NCBI GenBank assembly: GCA_963719975.1
Contig: CAVRED010000009.1
Location: forward strand, 124,001 to 188,000
DNA: 64,000 nucleotides
Reading direction: 5' to 3'
Source: Poindextera sp963719975
GTDB lineage: Bacteria; Pseudomonadota; Alphaproteobacteria; Caulobacterales; Caulobacteraceae
Of the stretch, positions 35,526-44,195 are shown in pieces; the stretch's first letter is position 1, and each line of letters begins with the position of its first letter. The notes beneath the pieces were generated by a model. That model did not search any database, was not told the origin of the DNA, and saw only the letters and a list, made by a program, of their open reading frames with translations. Position numbers and translations under genes: made by a program.

Positions 35526-35670
35526 GCCCTATCCCGCCACGCGCGAACCCGCGCTCGCCCATAGGCCCGAATTCAACTCAGCGGGGTTCAACCGCCACGG
35601 CATGTGGATTGCCCTCGATTCACCGAGCCGTCCCGCATTGGGACGCGGGAACGTATTGAAAGGCCAGTCC

Positions 35671-36057
35671 GTGGGCAACGACATCGATCTCCATCTGGGC
35701 CGCCGCCTGCGCCGCCGCCGACGGTTGCTCGGACTGACCCAGCAGCAGTTGGCCCTAGCCGTCGGCGTGCGCTTCCAACAGATCCAGAAGTACGAGTGCG
35801 GCGCGAACCGCATCTCTGCGGCGCGGCTTTGGCGCATCGCCGCCGCGCTCGACGTGCCGGTCGGCTATTTCTACGACGGCCTCATCGAGGGCGCCCGGCT
35901 TGGCGCCGCGGCCAACGATCACACCGATGGCGGCGAGGTTCTCGCCCGCAAGGAGACGCTGGACCTGGTCCGCGCCTACTACCAGCTGGGCGAGCGGCCG
36001 CGCCGACGCCTGCTCGACCTCGCCAAATCGCTGAACACCGCGCCGGAAGTCGGCTGA
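35671..36057 (+). CDS. XRE-family transcriptional regulator
   Basis: A 128-residue protein with a Cro/C1 helix-turn-helix (LRRRRRLLGLTQQQLALAVGVRFQQIQKYECGANRISAARLWRIAAAL), followed by a helical C-terminus. It matches a conserved alphaproteobacterial family whose members begin close to NDIDLHLGRRLR, so I chose the GTG at 35671 with GAAAGG upstream over the ATG at 35602. A small hairpin GTCCC/GGGAC lies at 35630-35644 upstream. Confidence 0.85.
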   Translation: MGNDIDLHLGRRLRRRRRLLGLTQQQLALAVGVRFQQIQKYECGANRISAARLWRIAAALDVPVGYFYDGLIEGARLGAAANDHTDGGEVLARKETLDLVRAYYQLGERPRRRLLDLAKSLNTAPEVG

Positions 36058-36097
36058 CCGCTTTGCGTCCATCTCGCTAGCCGCTAAGGCTGGCGGC

Positions 36098-36916
36098 ATG
36101 GCCGACGTCCTCTCCCGCGCGCGCATCGAGACGCTGGAGAGCCTGCTTCTCGAGTTGAACGCCGTCTCCGCGACCGCCATCCTGCCCTTCTTCCGCGCCG
36201 AGCACGGCCTGGAGGACAAGGGGGCCGACGGCTTGTTCGATCCGGTCACCCAGGCCGACAAAGGCGGCGAGGCCGCGATCCGCAAGCTCGTCACCCAGCG
36301 CCATCCCGACCACGGCTTCATCGGCGAAGAATACGGAGCCGAGCGCGAGGACGCCGAGTTCGTCTGGGTGATCGACCCCATTGACGGCACGCGTGCGTTC
36401 ATCGCCGGGCTGCCGGTGTGGACCACGCTGATCGGCCTGCGCTTCCAGGGTGAGCCCGCGCTCGGCTCGATCGGCCAACCCTACCTGAGCGAGGTGTTCG
36501 TCGGGTCCCGGGCGTTGGGCGCGCGCCTCATCACGCCGGCGGGCGAGCGGCCGCTGCAGGTCCGGCCCTGCCCGAGCCTGGCCGATGCGATCATCGCGAC
36601 CACTGACGCGGGCCTGTTCATGGGCGACGAGCGCGCGGCCTGGCGCTCGGTGAGGCAGGCCGCCCGGCTGGCCCGGTTCGGCTGCGACGCCTACGCCTAC
36701 GCGATGGTGGCGCTCGGCACGCTCGATCTCGTCATCGAACCCGGGCTGAAGCCCTGGGACATCGAGGCCGCCATACCGCTGCTGGCGGCGGCCGGCGGCT
36801 GCGTCACCGACTGGCGGGGCGACCCATTGGGACCGGAGGCGGGCCAGGCCGTCATCGCGGGCGACCGCGGCTGCCTCGGCGAAGCGCTGGAGGCCCTCAG
36901 GCCGGTCGCGAAATAG
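36098..36916 (+). CDS. hisN: Inositol-phosphatase family, histidinol-phosphatase-like (HisN type)
   Basis: A 272-residue Mg-dependent phosphatase. Metal-binding motifs are GEEYG (with the catalytic Glu), DPIDGTRAF and the C-terminal KPWDIEAAIPLLAAAGG. The FIAGLPVWTTLIGL wording favours the HisN group that dephosphorylates histidinol phosphate; inositol or 3'-phosphoadenosine phosphate as substrate cannot be excluded. Its end overlaps the convergent hydrolase by 20 bases. Confidence 0.85.
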   Translation: MADVLSRARIETLESLLLELNAVSATAILPFFRAEHGLEDKGADGLFDPVTQADKGGEAAIRKLVTQRHPDHGFIGEEYGAEREDAEFVWVIDPIDGTRAFIAGLPVWTTLIGLRFQGEPALGSIGQPYLSEVFVGSRALGARLITPAGERPLQVRPCPSLADAIIATTDAGLFMGDERAAWRSVRQAARLARFGCDAYAYAMVALGTLDLVIEPGLKPWDIEAAIPLLAAAGGCVTDWRGDPLGPEAGQAVIAGDRGCLGEALEALRPVAK

Positions 36917-37844
36917 ACGCGGTCAGCGCCTCGAACTCGCGCCAGAAGACCGCGCGGATGTCGTCGGTCTCCATCAAGATCTCGTGGAAGGCGCCGGGAA
37001 TCCCGACGATGCGGCAATGCGGCAGCCGCGATGCGATCTTCCGCTGGCCTTCGTTGTCGACAAGCCCCTCGTGCGCCGCGCTGAGGATCGTGACCGGGAT
37101 CTCGATCCGGGCCACCTCCGGCGCGCGCCTAAGCCAGCTGATCGCCTCGAACGCGCTCTCGACCCAGCCCCAGGTGACGCCGCCAAGCGCGAGATCCGGG
37201 TGCTCGACGATCAGCTTGCGCGTGCGCTCGTAGCGCGTTTCGTCGTGGGTCAGCCGATCGGTCTCGAAGGTCGCCAGGTATGGATCGTCTTCCGCGCCCA
37301 GAGCGTAACGGTTGGCGAAACCTGCGTGCGCCATCGTCCAGACGGCCGCGCGCAGGAAGGGGTTGCGCTGCGGCTTGATGCCCAGCATCGGCGCGGTCTG
37401 GATCGACGCGGACAGGCGTCGCTCGCCCCGCGCCAGCACGAGCATCACCAGGCAACCGCCCATCGAGTGGCTGAGGTCGATCCACGGCTTGGGCAGGTGC
37501 GCCTCGTAGTGGTCGAGCATCGCGCGATAGTCGTCGACGAGGTCGTGGAAGCGGTCAGCGTGACCCTTGAGCGCATCGGGCAGCAGGCGCGCCGAGAGTC
37601 CCTGGCCGCGCCAGTCGTGGATCAGCACCGTGTAGCGCCGCTGAAGCAGTTCGCCGATCACCTCGGCGTACTTCTCGATGAACTCGGTCCGGCCGGTCGA
37701 CAGCACGACGGTTCCGACCGGGTCGGCGGCCGGGAACAGGGCCGAACGCTGGCGATGACCGTGCGCGCCCTCGATCAACTCGACGCGGCCGGGCTGCGGC
37801 AAAGCGATGTCGGGATGGGTGCGAAGCAGCGGCTTGTCGTCCAT
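36897..37844 (-). CDS. Alpha/beta hydrolase, lysophospholipase PldB-like
   Basis: A 315-residue alpha/beta hydrolase. The nucleophile elbow is SHSMGG, a variant with Ser instead of the usual Gly at the first position; the acid and His are likely in PVTILSAAHEG..D and IPGAFHEI. Segments VVLSTGRTEFIEKYAEV and IHDWRGQGLS match lysophospholipase L2-type proteins. It is downstream of the exported methyltransferase-like gene, 8 bases apart, probably in one transcript. Confidence 0.87.
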   Translation of the reverse strand: MDDKPLLRTHPDIALPQPGRVELIEGAHGHRQRSALFPAADPVGTVVLSTGRTEFIEKYAEVIGELLQRRYTVLIHDWRGQGLSARLLPDALKGHADRFHDLVDDYRAMLDHYEAHLPKPWIDLSHSMGGCLVMLVLARGERRLSASIQTAPMLGIKPQRNPFLRAAVWTMAHAGFANRYALGAEDDPYLATFETDRLTHDETRYERTRKLIVEHPDLALGGVTWGWVESAFEAISWLRRAPEVARIEIPVTILSAAHEGLVDNEGQRKIASRLPHCRIVGIPGAFHEILMETDDIRAVFWREFEALTASISRPA

Positions 37845-37852
37845 GCGAGCGG

Positions 37853-38749
37853 TCAGGCGTTCAGCGGCCGCCTCAGGCGCAGCGTCATCCGGTCGCTCTC
37901 GCCGATGGCGTCGTACTTGGCGTGGTCGAATGCAGGATCGGGCGGCTGGCCGGCCGGCGCGCTGCGGCGCGTCGGCGGCAGCGTCCACACTCCGAAGGGG
38001 TGATCCTTGGTGTCCTTGGGATTGGCGTTGATCTCCGAGGCCGCCTCGAAGACGAAACCGGCCTTGCGGGTCTCGCCGATGACGAAGTCGGTCGCAACGT
38101 AGCCGTCGCTCGCATCGGCGATCATCGGCCTCGGGTCGGCGCGGTGCTCCTCGATCGCCAGCACCCCTCCTGGCCGGAGCGCCGCGTAGAAGCTGGCAAG
38201 CGACTTCTGCAGCGCGCCCGGCGTGCGCATCAGGTCGTGAACGTAGCGGCAGTAGAGCACCAGGTCGGCCGGGAACTGAGGGGCGACCAAACCGGTCGCC
38301 GCGCTGAACGGAGCATAGGCGATCGGCCCGTACACCGCTTTGTCGGCGAACCTGGCCTGGAAGGCTGCCGCCGCGCGCTTGGCGTTGTCCGAGGCGTTCG
38401 GATCGTTCGGGTCGGTCATCGCCGCGACATAGCGGCCCCCGCCCTGGGCCAGGTAGGGGGCGAGGATCTCGGTCCAGTAGCCGCCGCCGGGATCGATATC
38501 GATGACGGTCAGCCCCGGCTGCACGCCCCAGAACTCCAGGCTGCCCGCCGGGTGTCGCCAGGGGTCGCGGGCCTTGTTCGCCGCCGAACGCTGCGCTCCG
38601 TCGATCAGCGCCGTGAGCGCTGGGTCTGAGTCGGTCGTCGGCGGCGGCAGCGCCTTGGGCGCGTTGGCGAAGGGATTGTCCTGCGCCTGCGCGGCGAAGG
38701 CCGCGGCGGACGCAAGACCGGTCAAAACGGCGAGCCGGCGACTGATCAT
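37853..38749 (-). CDS. Exported class I methyltransferase-like protein
   Basis: A 298-residue protein with a signal peptide (ISRRLAVLTGLASAAAFAAQAQ) and a methyltransferase-like fold: motif I reads VIDIDPGGGYWTEIL, followed by ALRPGGVLAIEEH. Proteins of this type are exported although SAM is cytoplasmic, so their enzymatic role is unclear. The twin arginine before the hydrophobic stretch could route it through Tat with cofactor bound. It precedes the hydrolase gene. Confidence 0.82.
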   Translation of the reverse strand: MISRRLAVLTGLASAAAFAAQAQDNPFANAPKALPPPTTDSDPALTALIDGAQRSAANKARDPWRHPAGSLEFWGVQPGLTVIDIDPGGGYWTEILAPYLAQGGGRYVAAMTDPNDPNASDNAKRAAAAFQARFADKAVYGPIAYAPFSAATGLVAPQFPADLVLYCRYVHDLMRTPGALQKSLASFYAALRPGGVLAIEEHRADPRPMIADASDGYVATDFVIGETRKAGFVFEAASEINANPKDTKDHPFGVWTLPPTRRSAPAGQPPDPAFDHAKYDAIGESDRMTLRLRRPLNA

Positions 38750-38880
38750 GGCGGGCAGCCTTGGGCGTCCGGTCCGGCGATTTCAAGCGACAAATCGAGC
38801 GCGGGCGGGGCTTGAACCGCCCGCCGCGCCGCCTACCTCATGGCTCGGAGGCGCTGGATGTCCGGGCCTCCCGGACCTGC

Positions 38881-38950
38881 GCGAGGCCTGATCAGGCTCG
38901 CTCTAGGTTCCGTACTCAAACGCGACCTTGCTTCTCAAGGAGGATGCAGC
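38881..38950 (+). promoter_or_regulatory. ROSE-type RNA thermometer in the hsp20 leader
   Basis: The base of the leader carries the ROSE core: CC-UUGCU (38926-38932), a 5-base loop, then AGGA-GG (38938-38943), which pairs as UUGCU/AGGA with the G of UUGCU bulged and CC/GG closing. This hides the Shine-Dalgarno AAGGAGG (38937-38943), 7 bases before the ATG. Upstream is a second hairpin, GCGAG..CCTGATCAGG..CTCGC (38881-38901). ROSE elements are known to control small heat shock genes in alphaproteobacteria. Confidence 0.75.
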
Positions 38951-39409
38951 ATGCGTACGATCGACTTCTCCCCCCTTTACCGTTCGGCCGTCGGCTTTGA
39001 CCGGCTGGCCGCGCTTCTGGACGCCGCGGCTTCGACCGAAAGCGCCTCGGGCTATCCGCCCTACAACATCGAAACCACCGGCGAGAACGCCTACCGGATC
39101 GAGATCGCGGTCGCGGGCTTCCGCCCCGAAGACCTGGCGATCGAGGTCAAGGAAAACGTGCTGACCGTCCAAGGCAGCAAGGCGGCGAACGACGAGACCC
39201 GCCGGTTCCTGCATCGCGGCCTGGCGGAGCGCAACTTCGAGCGCCGCTTCCAGCTCGCCGACCATGTGGTCGTGGTGGACGCCCAGCTTACCGACGGCCT
39301 GCTCGCGATCTCGCTGAAGCGCGAGCTGCCGGAACAGCTGAAACCCCGCCGCGTCGAGATCAAGACGGCCGTCCAGCCTGACCTGATCGAAGCCGAAAAG
39401 GCGGCGTAA
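38951..39409 (+). CDS. Small heat shock protein Hsp20 (IbpA family)
   Basis: A 152-residue alpha-crystallin-type chaperone that holds unfolding proteins during heat stress. The N-terminus MRTIDFSPLYRSAVGFDRL is the class A rhizobial/IbpA form; the alpha-crystallin domain spans about residues 33-125 with YRIEIAVAGFRPEDLAIEV and DGLLAISLKRELP. The usual C-terminal I-x-I motif is not obvious. The ATG at 38951 sits 7 bases after a thermometer-hidden AAGGAGG. A palindrome follows the stop. Confidence 0.93.
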   Translation: MRTIDFSPLYRSAVGFDRLAALLDAAASTESASGYPPYNIETTGENAYRIEIAVAGFRPEDLAIEVKENVLTVQGSKAANDETRRFLHRGLAERNFERRFQLADHVVVVDAQLTDGLLAISLKRELPEQLKPRRVEIKTAVQPDLIEAEKAA

Positions 39410-39424
39410 GCCCGCCTGAGCTCT

Positions 39425-39453
39425 CCTCTCCCCGCCCGCGAGGTGGGGAGAGG
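39425..39453. repeat. Palindrome between convergent genes (CCTCTCCC family)
   Basis: CCTCTCCCC pairs with GGGGAGAGG, 9 bp perfect. It sits between the hsp20 stop and the convergent unknown gene's stop, a good place for a two-way terminator. Confidence 0.7.
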
Positions 39454-39462
39454 GTTCCTTCT

Positions 39463-40878
39463 CTATGCCGCGGCGGCCCGGCGGCGGACGATCTGGGCAG
39501 CCTTCTCGTCACGCGCGGAGGCGACGAGGCCGGCGGAGACCTCGAGATAGGCATGGATGCGCTCGACCGATTCGACCTGGTCGGCACGCAGCATCTCGAG
39601 CAGGTCCTCGACGTACTGGTCCAGGCGGTCCTGGACCCGCTCGGCGGCCTTGGCCCGCGCCGCGCCAAAGCCGGACTGCGCGGCCGAGCTGCGCGACTGG
39701 TCGAAGAAAGCCATCAGCCCCTCTGCCCGCTTGAGCGCCGCGGGATCAGGGTCTGACTTGAGGTCCGGCAGGCCCCGCAGGCCCTTGCCGAGGCGAACCA
39801 TTCTGAGCGGCAGCGTCGCGTCGAGCGCCTTGTCGATCTGCTCGAGGCGCGTCTCGGCCGACTGCGCGAGCGTCTTCTTCTGCTGGCCGATCCGCCCACC
39901 CCAATGCCCCTCGCGACTGAGCTCGAAGCTGTTCTCGAACTCGGCGATCTCCATCGAGGCGATCTGCAGCGCCTCGCCGGCGGCGACGCCCGCAGCTGCG
40001 CCCTCGGTCGGATCGAACGCTTTGAATGTGGCTAGCCGCTTGTCGATGTCGCCCAGGATATAGTCGCCGAAGCGGGCGAGCTCGGAGGCGGCGGCGTACT
40101 TGTCGCCCGGATGGTCCATGATCGCCGACATGACCCTCAGGATTTGCCAGGGCTCGGCGAGGTGGGCGAAGAGGATCTCGAAATAGGCCGGCCCGGCGTC
40201 GTCCGCCAGCGCGACGGCGTCCTTGTACGCGAGCCTGGCGGTGGCAGCGCGCTCGTCGCTCATGCGCACGAGCCAATCCGGCAGACGGGCGAGCGAATCG
40301 CGGGCGATCGGGCAGAGGTCGAGATAGGCGGCGAAGGCGGCCCCGCCATCCTTGGCGGCGCGGTTCAGCAGCTCGTTGGCGGGCTGGAAGCTCCTGGCCT
40401 CGTTGCGCAGACCCTGGGCGGCGGCGAGGCAGAGCTCGTCGAAGACCCCTGGCGTCGGCGCCCCGACGTCGCGGGCGGCGGACGCCGCCTCCTCGGCGAG
40501 TCGCACCTGCTTCGACTCGGCGTCCTTCAAACCCCTCCAGACGAGCGACAGGGCCGCGGCGGGGAAGCTGACGGTGCTCCATTGCGACGGGCGGCAAAGC
40601 GCCGTGACCGGCCCCAGCACAACGCCACGCACGCGGCGGTCACGGGCCTCTTCGGCGGCCATCTGATGCACGGCGGCGATCGGGCCGCCGCGTGCGGCAT
40701 CCTCGGCCAGCGCAAGCTCCAGGCTCCGCACGACCGAGTTCGTCGCCACCGCAAACAGCGTCTTCAGTCCCGCGATCTGGCTGTCGGTCAAGCCTGGCAC
40801 GGCGCACCCGCTCGCCCCGGCTGGGGGCTTCCCGAGCGCATCATCATGAGCGCGCGTTAAGGATTCGTGCGCCGGCAT
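39463..40878 (-). CDS. Alpha-helical protein of unknown function
   Basis: A 471-residue protein, rich in Ala, Glu, Asp and Arg, without signal peptide or membrane segment and with predicted long helices. The C-terminal part (AKAAERVQDRLDQYVEDLLEMLRADQVESVERIHAYLEVSAGLV) looks amphipathic. I do not recognise it. It is divergent from the gene at 40969, 90 bases apart, and the two may be functionally linked. Confidence 0.6.
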   Translation of the reverse strand: MPAHESLTRAHDDALGKPPAGASGCAVPGLTDSQIAGLKTLFAVATNSVVRSLELALAEDAARGGPIAAVHQMAAEEARDRRVRGVVLGPVTALCRPSQWSTVSFPAAALSLVWRGLKDAESKQVRLAEEAASAARDVGAPTPGVFDELCLAAAQGLRNEARSFQPANELLNRAAKDGGAAFAAYLDLCPIARDSLARLPDWLVRMSDERAATARLAYKDAVALADDAGPAYFEILFAHLAEPWQILRVMSAIMDHPGDKYAAASELARFGDYILGDIDKRLATFKAFDPTEGAAAGVAAGEALQIASMEIAEFENSFELSREGHWGGRIGQQKKTLAQSAETRLEQIDKALDATLPLRMVRLGKGLRGLPDLKSDPDPAALKRAEGLMAFFDQSRSSAAQSGFGAARAKAAERVQDRLDQYVEDLLEMLRADQVESVERIHAYLEVSAGLVASARDEKAAQIVRRRAAAA

Positions 40879-40968
40879 CGGACGCCAAACCTCTGTTCAT
40901 CAGTTGCGGCTATCCCTTGTTCGGCGGGCTCCGCGGGATGGGTTGCGCTGGCCGTTCGCGAGGACAAA

Positions 40969-42114
40969 ATGGTCGACCGATCGGTGCGAACTCTGGATCA
41001 GCTCGATTCGAGCGCGTCGACAGCCAGGGTCCTGAACCTGTGGGGGGTCGCCCGCCGCAAGGGCGACGATCCGGAATACGCGGAGAGGCCGTTCTTCCAG
41101 AGCCCGGTGCTCAACGCCACGATCATCGTCAAGCACCGCATCCGCGGCAACGAGGCCGAGTACTTTCAGGTGCCGCGGCGCACCGCGACCAAGATTCTGG
41201 TCCCGATCGAGAAGAACGACCTGAAGCTCGGAGCCCGCTACGTCTTTGTCGGACAACGCAGGTTCGAGGACTCGCTCCGGGAGGCGTTCGGGCTTCACCT
41301 CGATCCCGACGGACCTGACTTCCGCACGCTGAAGATCCTCGACGAGACCCCTTCGCTCGATCCTTTCCTGCTCCGCGAGCAGCTCAAGCGCCACGGGTTC
41401 GAGCCGGCGCGCTGCTATTTCGATGTTTCCCCGTCCGACACGCAGCGCATGTTCCAATTCGCCGAGCGCGAGATCGAACCGCTGGTGCGGATGTCGGTGG
41501 GCGCCGCCAACGCCGACGGCCTGTCGGCCAAGCTGACCGAGAAGATCCTCGCCAACTCCGCCGATGCGGCGCTCGAGCCGCTGCGCGCAACGCTGCAGCT
41601 CGATGAGCAGCAGTACCAGGAGGGCATCTTCTGCTGGAAGGCCTTCCTCTACTACAAATGGCAATTGGGCGACCTGCTGCCGTTGGCCGCAAAGGTGTTG
41701 CAGCAGATCGCGACCGTGGCCCCGCGCGGTCCGATGGACGACGAAACGAAGACCTACCTTGTCGGCGCTCGCGAGAACATCCGACGCGCGCTCGTGGTCG
41801 CATGCCGCGAGGTGAAGGACACGCTGGCCGTCTACGACAGCGCCTACCAAGGCCTGACGACCAATGGCGAGCCGCTGGAGTTCCGCGACTTCCTCCTCAA
41901 GGCGCCGCGCCTGTTCAACGACCTCGGCGAAAGGCTGGGGGGCATCGAGCACATCATCAGCTTCTGGCGCTACCGGTTCGCGCGCGAGGGCGCGACGGTC
42001 ACGCCTGAGGAGCTTGTCGACCTGTTCCAGGACTTCGAGAGCTCGCTCAACACCGACGACGCACCCTCGAGCGGGACGTCCCGCATCATCTCGCCGATCG
42101 TCAACGCGGCCTGA
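40969..42114 (+). CDS. Soluble protein of unknown function
   Basis: A 381-residue protein without signal or membrane segments. The N-terminal part is beta-rich (LNATIIVKHRIRGNEAEYFQVPRRTATKILVPIEKNDLKLGARYVFVGQ), the rest helical with a conserved-looking LLREQLKRHGFEPARCYFDVSPSDTQRM. The ATG at 40969 has GAGGA upstream. It is divergent from the unknown gene at 39463-40878 and convergent with the histidine kinase, one base apart. Family not recognised. Confidence 0.65.
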   Translation: MVDRSVRTLDQLDSSASTARVLNLWGVARRKGDDPEYAERPFFQSPVLNATIIVKHRIRGNEAEYFQVPRRTATKILVPIEKNDLKLGARYVFVGQRRFEDSLREAFGLHLDPDGPDFRTLKILDETPSLDPFLLREQLKRHGFEPARCYFDVSPSDTQRMFQFAEREIEPLVRMSVGAANADGLSAKLTEKILANSADAALEPLRATLQLDEQQYQEGIFCWKAFLYYKWQLGDLLPLAAKVLQQIATVAPRGPMDDETKTYLVGARENIRRALVVACREVKDTLAVYDSAYQGLTTNGEPLEFRDFLLKAPRLFNDLGERLGGIEHIISFWRYRFAREGATVTPEELVDLFQDFESSLNTDDAPSSGTSRIISPIVNAA

Positions 42115-42115
42115 G

Positions 42116-43507
42116 CTAGCTCTCCGACCGCGGCAGGTCGAGGGTGACCCGCAGGCCCCCCAGCGCGGAGTCGCCGAGCGTCGCCGCGCCGCCGTAGGCC
42201 CTGGCGAGCTCATCGACGATGGACAGGCCAAGGCCGGCGCCCGGCGCGGTCTCGTCAAGCCGCTCGCCGCGCTTGAACACCTCGACCCGCTGCTCGCCAG
42301 GCAGTCCCGGCCCATCGTCGTCGACGACCAGCGCCAAGCGTCCTGGCGGCCCGTCATGCGCATCGGCGTTGACGCGTCGCTTGGAGTATTTGCACGCGTT
42401 CTCGAGCACGTTGCCAAGCATCTCCAGCAGGTCCTGCCGCTCGCCCTGGAAGTACAGCGTCTCCGGGCAGCGCCAGTCGATCGTCACCGCCTTGTCGCGG
42501 AAGATGCGCTCGAGCGCGTGCGACAGCTCCTCGAGCACCGAGGCGACCTGGGTCCGCTCGCGCGGGGCCTGCGAACGTGCGGCGGCGCGGGCGCGGCGCA
42601 GGTGATGGTCGACATGGTCGCGCATCGCCTCAGCCTGCCGGGCGACCACGTCGGCGAGCGGCCCGGGATTGCGCTCCGCCTCGGCCAGCAGGACCGACAG
42701 CGGCGTCTTGAGCGCGTGGGCGAGGTTGCCGACATGCGTGCGCTGTCGCTCGACCACCTCCCGGTCATGGGCGACCAGAGCATTGAGCTCCGCCGCCAGC
42801 GGCTCGAGCTCGGAGGGATAGTCGCCGTCCACCTTGTCGGCCTTGCCGACGCGAACCGCGGCCACCTCCCGCTCCAGCGCGAACAGGGGGCTCAGGCCAA
42901 CGCGCACCTGGATGAAGACGAGCAGGATCAGACCGGCGCCGAGGACGATCAGGCCGATCACCGCCTCGACGGCAAAAGCGTTCGCCGAGGTCAGGACCGG
43001 CGTCACGTCTTCGGCGGTCATGAAGATGACCGGCGTCGCGCGGCCCGGCAGGCGGGCCAGCATGGCCGAGACCCTGAGCGGTTCGCCCGCCGGTCCGATC
43101 GTGTCGTAGAACTCGATCCCGCCCTCGCCGGGATGGGCCTGAAGACCCGCAACGCCGTCCGGCGGCGGGGCAAGCTCGGAGTCCCAGAGCGACCGCGACC
43201 GCACCAGCGCGTGCAGCCGCCCATTCTGCGGCTCGGCGATCTGCCAGTAGTCGCCTGAATAGGCGGCCACCGCGCCCGGATCGGTCATCGGCGGCGCGTA
43301 GACCTGGCCCTGCTGGTCGACGGTCGCGTAGGTGAAGAGGCTCTGGGCGTCTTCCTTCAGGTCGTCGTCGAAGCGCATGATCGAGGCTTGGCGGAACAGC
43401 GCGATCTGGAACAGGCCGCTGAGCGCCAGGATCACCACGCTCCACACGGCCGCCAGCAGCACCAGCCGGCGGGCGAGCGAGGGACGGCCAAGGTCGGGGA
43501 GCTTCAC
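42116..43507 (-). CDS. Sensor histidine kinase (PhoQ-like)
   Basis: A 463-residue membrane kinase: one helix near residues 15-37, a periplasmic domain to about 170, a second helix about 175-200, HAMP-like linker, then the phosphorylation box with HALKTPLS (conserved His about 265) and an ATPase domain with NVLENACKYSKR, DDDGPGLP and GAGLGLSIVDEL. The HALKTPL wording is the PhoQ-type box. The GTG at 43507 overlaps the response regulator stop (GTGA), so kinase and regulator are coupled. Confidence 0.9.
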   Translation of the reverse strand: MKLPDLGRPSLARRLVLLAAVWSVVILALSGLFQIALFRQASIMRFDDDLKEDAQSLFTYATVDQQGQVYAPPMTDPGAVAAYSGDYWQIAEPQNGRLHALVRSRSLWDSELAPPPDGVAGLQAHPGEGGIEFYDTIGPAGEPLRVSAMLARLPGRATPVIFMTAEDVTPVLTSANAFAVEAVIGLIVLGAGLILLVFIQVRVGLSPLFALEREVAAVRVGKADKVDGDYPSELEPLAAELNALVAHDREVVERQRTHVGNLAHALKTPLSVLLAEAERNPGPLADVVARQAEAMRDHVDHHLRRARAAARSQAPRERTQVASVLEELSHALERIFRDKAVTIDWRCPETLYFQGERQDLLEMLGNVLENACKYSKRRVNADAHDGPPGRLALVVDDDGPGLPGEQRVEVFKRGERLDETAPGAGLGLSIVDELARAYGGAATLGDSALGGLRVTLDLPRSES

Positions 43508-44190
43508 GCCCCCCCTTCCGTCGCCTCGCCCTCCAGCGGAATGAGCCGATAGCCCAATCCGCGTACGGTTTCGATGCGCTCGGCGCCGATCTTCTTGCGC
43601 ACCCGCCCTACGAAGACCTCGATCGTGTTGGAGTCGCGGTCGAAGTCCTGGTCGTAGAGGTGTTCGACCAGCTCGGTACGGCTGATCACCCGGCCCTGGT
43701 GCATCATCAGATAGTGCAGCAGGCGGTACTCGAGCGAAGTGAGGCGCAGCGGCTCGCCGTTGACCGAGGCCCTGGCCGCGCGCGGATCGAGCCTCAAGCC
43801 CCCGCAGGAGAGGGTGGCCGAGGCGTGGCCGGCCGAGCGGCGGAGCAGCGCACGCAGGCGCGCCAAGAGCTCCTCGGTGTGGAAGGGCTTGGTAAGGTAG
43901 TCGTCGGCGCCGGCGTCGAAGCCAGCCACCTTCTCGCTCCAGGCGCCGCGCGCGGTGAGGATAAGCACCGGAATCTGCTTGCCGTCGCGCCGCCAGCGTT
44001 CGAGCACCGAGACGCCGTCGATCTTGGGCAGGCCGAGATCGAGGATCACGGCGTCGTAGGGTTCGGTATCGCCGAGGAAATGGGCCTCCTCGCCGTCCGG
44101 GGCGTGGTCGACGACATAGTCGGCGTCCGCCAGCGCCTGCTTGAGCTGGCGTGAGAGGTCCGGATCGTCCTCGGCCAGGAGGATGCGCAT
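43504..44190 (-). CDS. OmpR/PhoP-family response regulator
   Basis: A 228-residue regulator. Receiver residues are Asp8, Asp9, the phosphoacceptor Asp51 (VILDLGLP), Thr79 and Lys101; the C-terminal winged helix ends with SNTIEVFVGRVRKKIGAERIETVRGLGYRL. It partners with the adjacent kinase. A PepSY protein gene lies 5 bases upstream, which is common for PhoPQ-like systems. The ATG at 44190 removes a long spurious N-terminus. Confidence 0.93.
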   Translation of the reverse strand: MRILLAEDDPDLSRQLKQALADADYVVDHAPDGEEAHFLGDTEPYDAVILDLGLPKIDGVSVLERWRRDGKQIPVLILTARGAWSEKVAGFDAGADDYLTKPFHTEELLARLRALLRRSAGHASATLSCGGLRLDPRAARASVNGEPLRLTSLEYRLLHYLMMHQGRVISRTELVEHLYDQDFDRDSNTIEVFVGRVRKKIGAERIETVRGLGYRLIPLEGEATEGGA

Positions 44191-44195
44191 GGCTG

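Noticed and set aside
38840..38950. An N-terminal extension of Hsp20
   Set aside because: The leader forms the thermometer and ends in a proper Shine-Dalgarno before ATG 38951.
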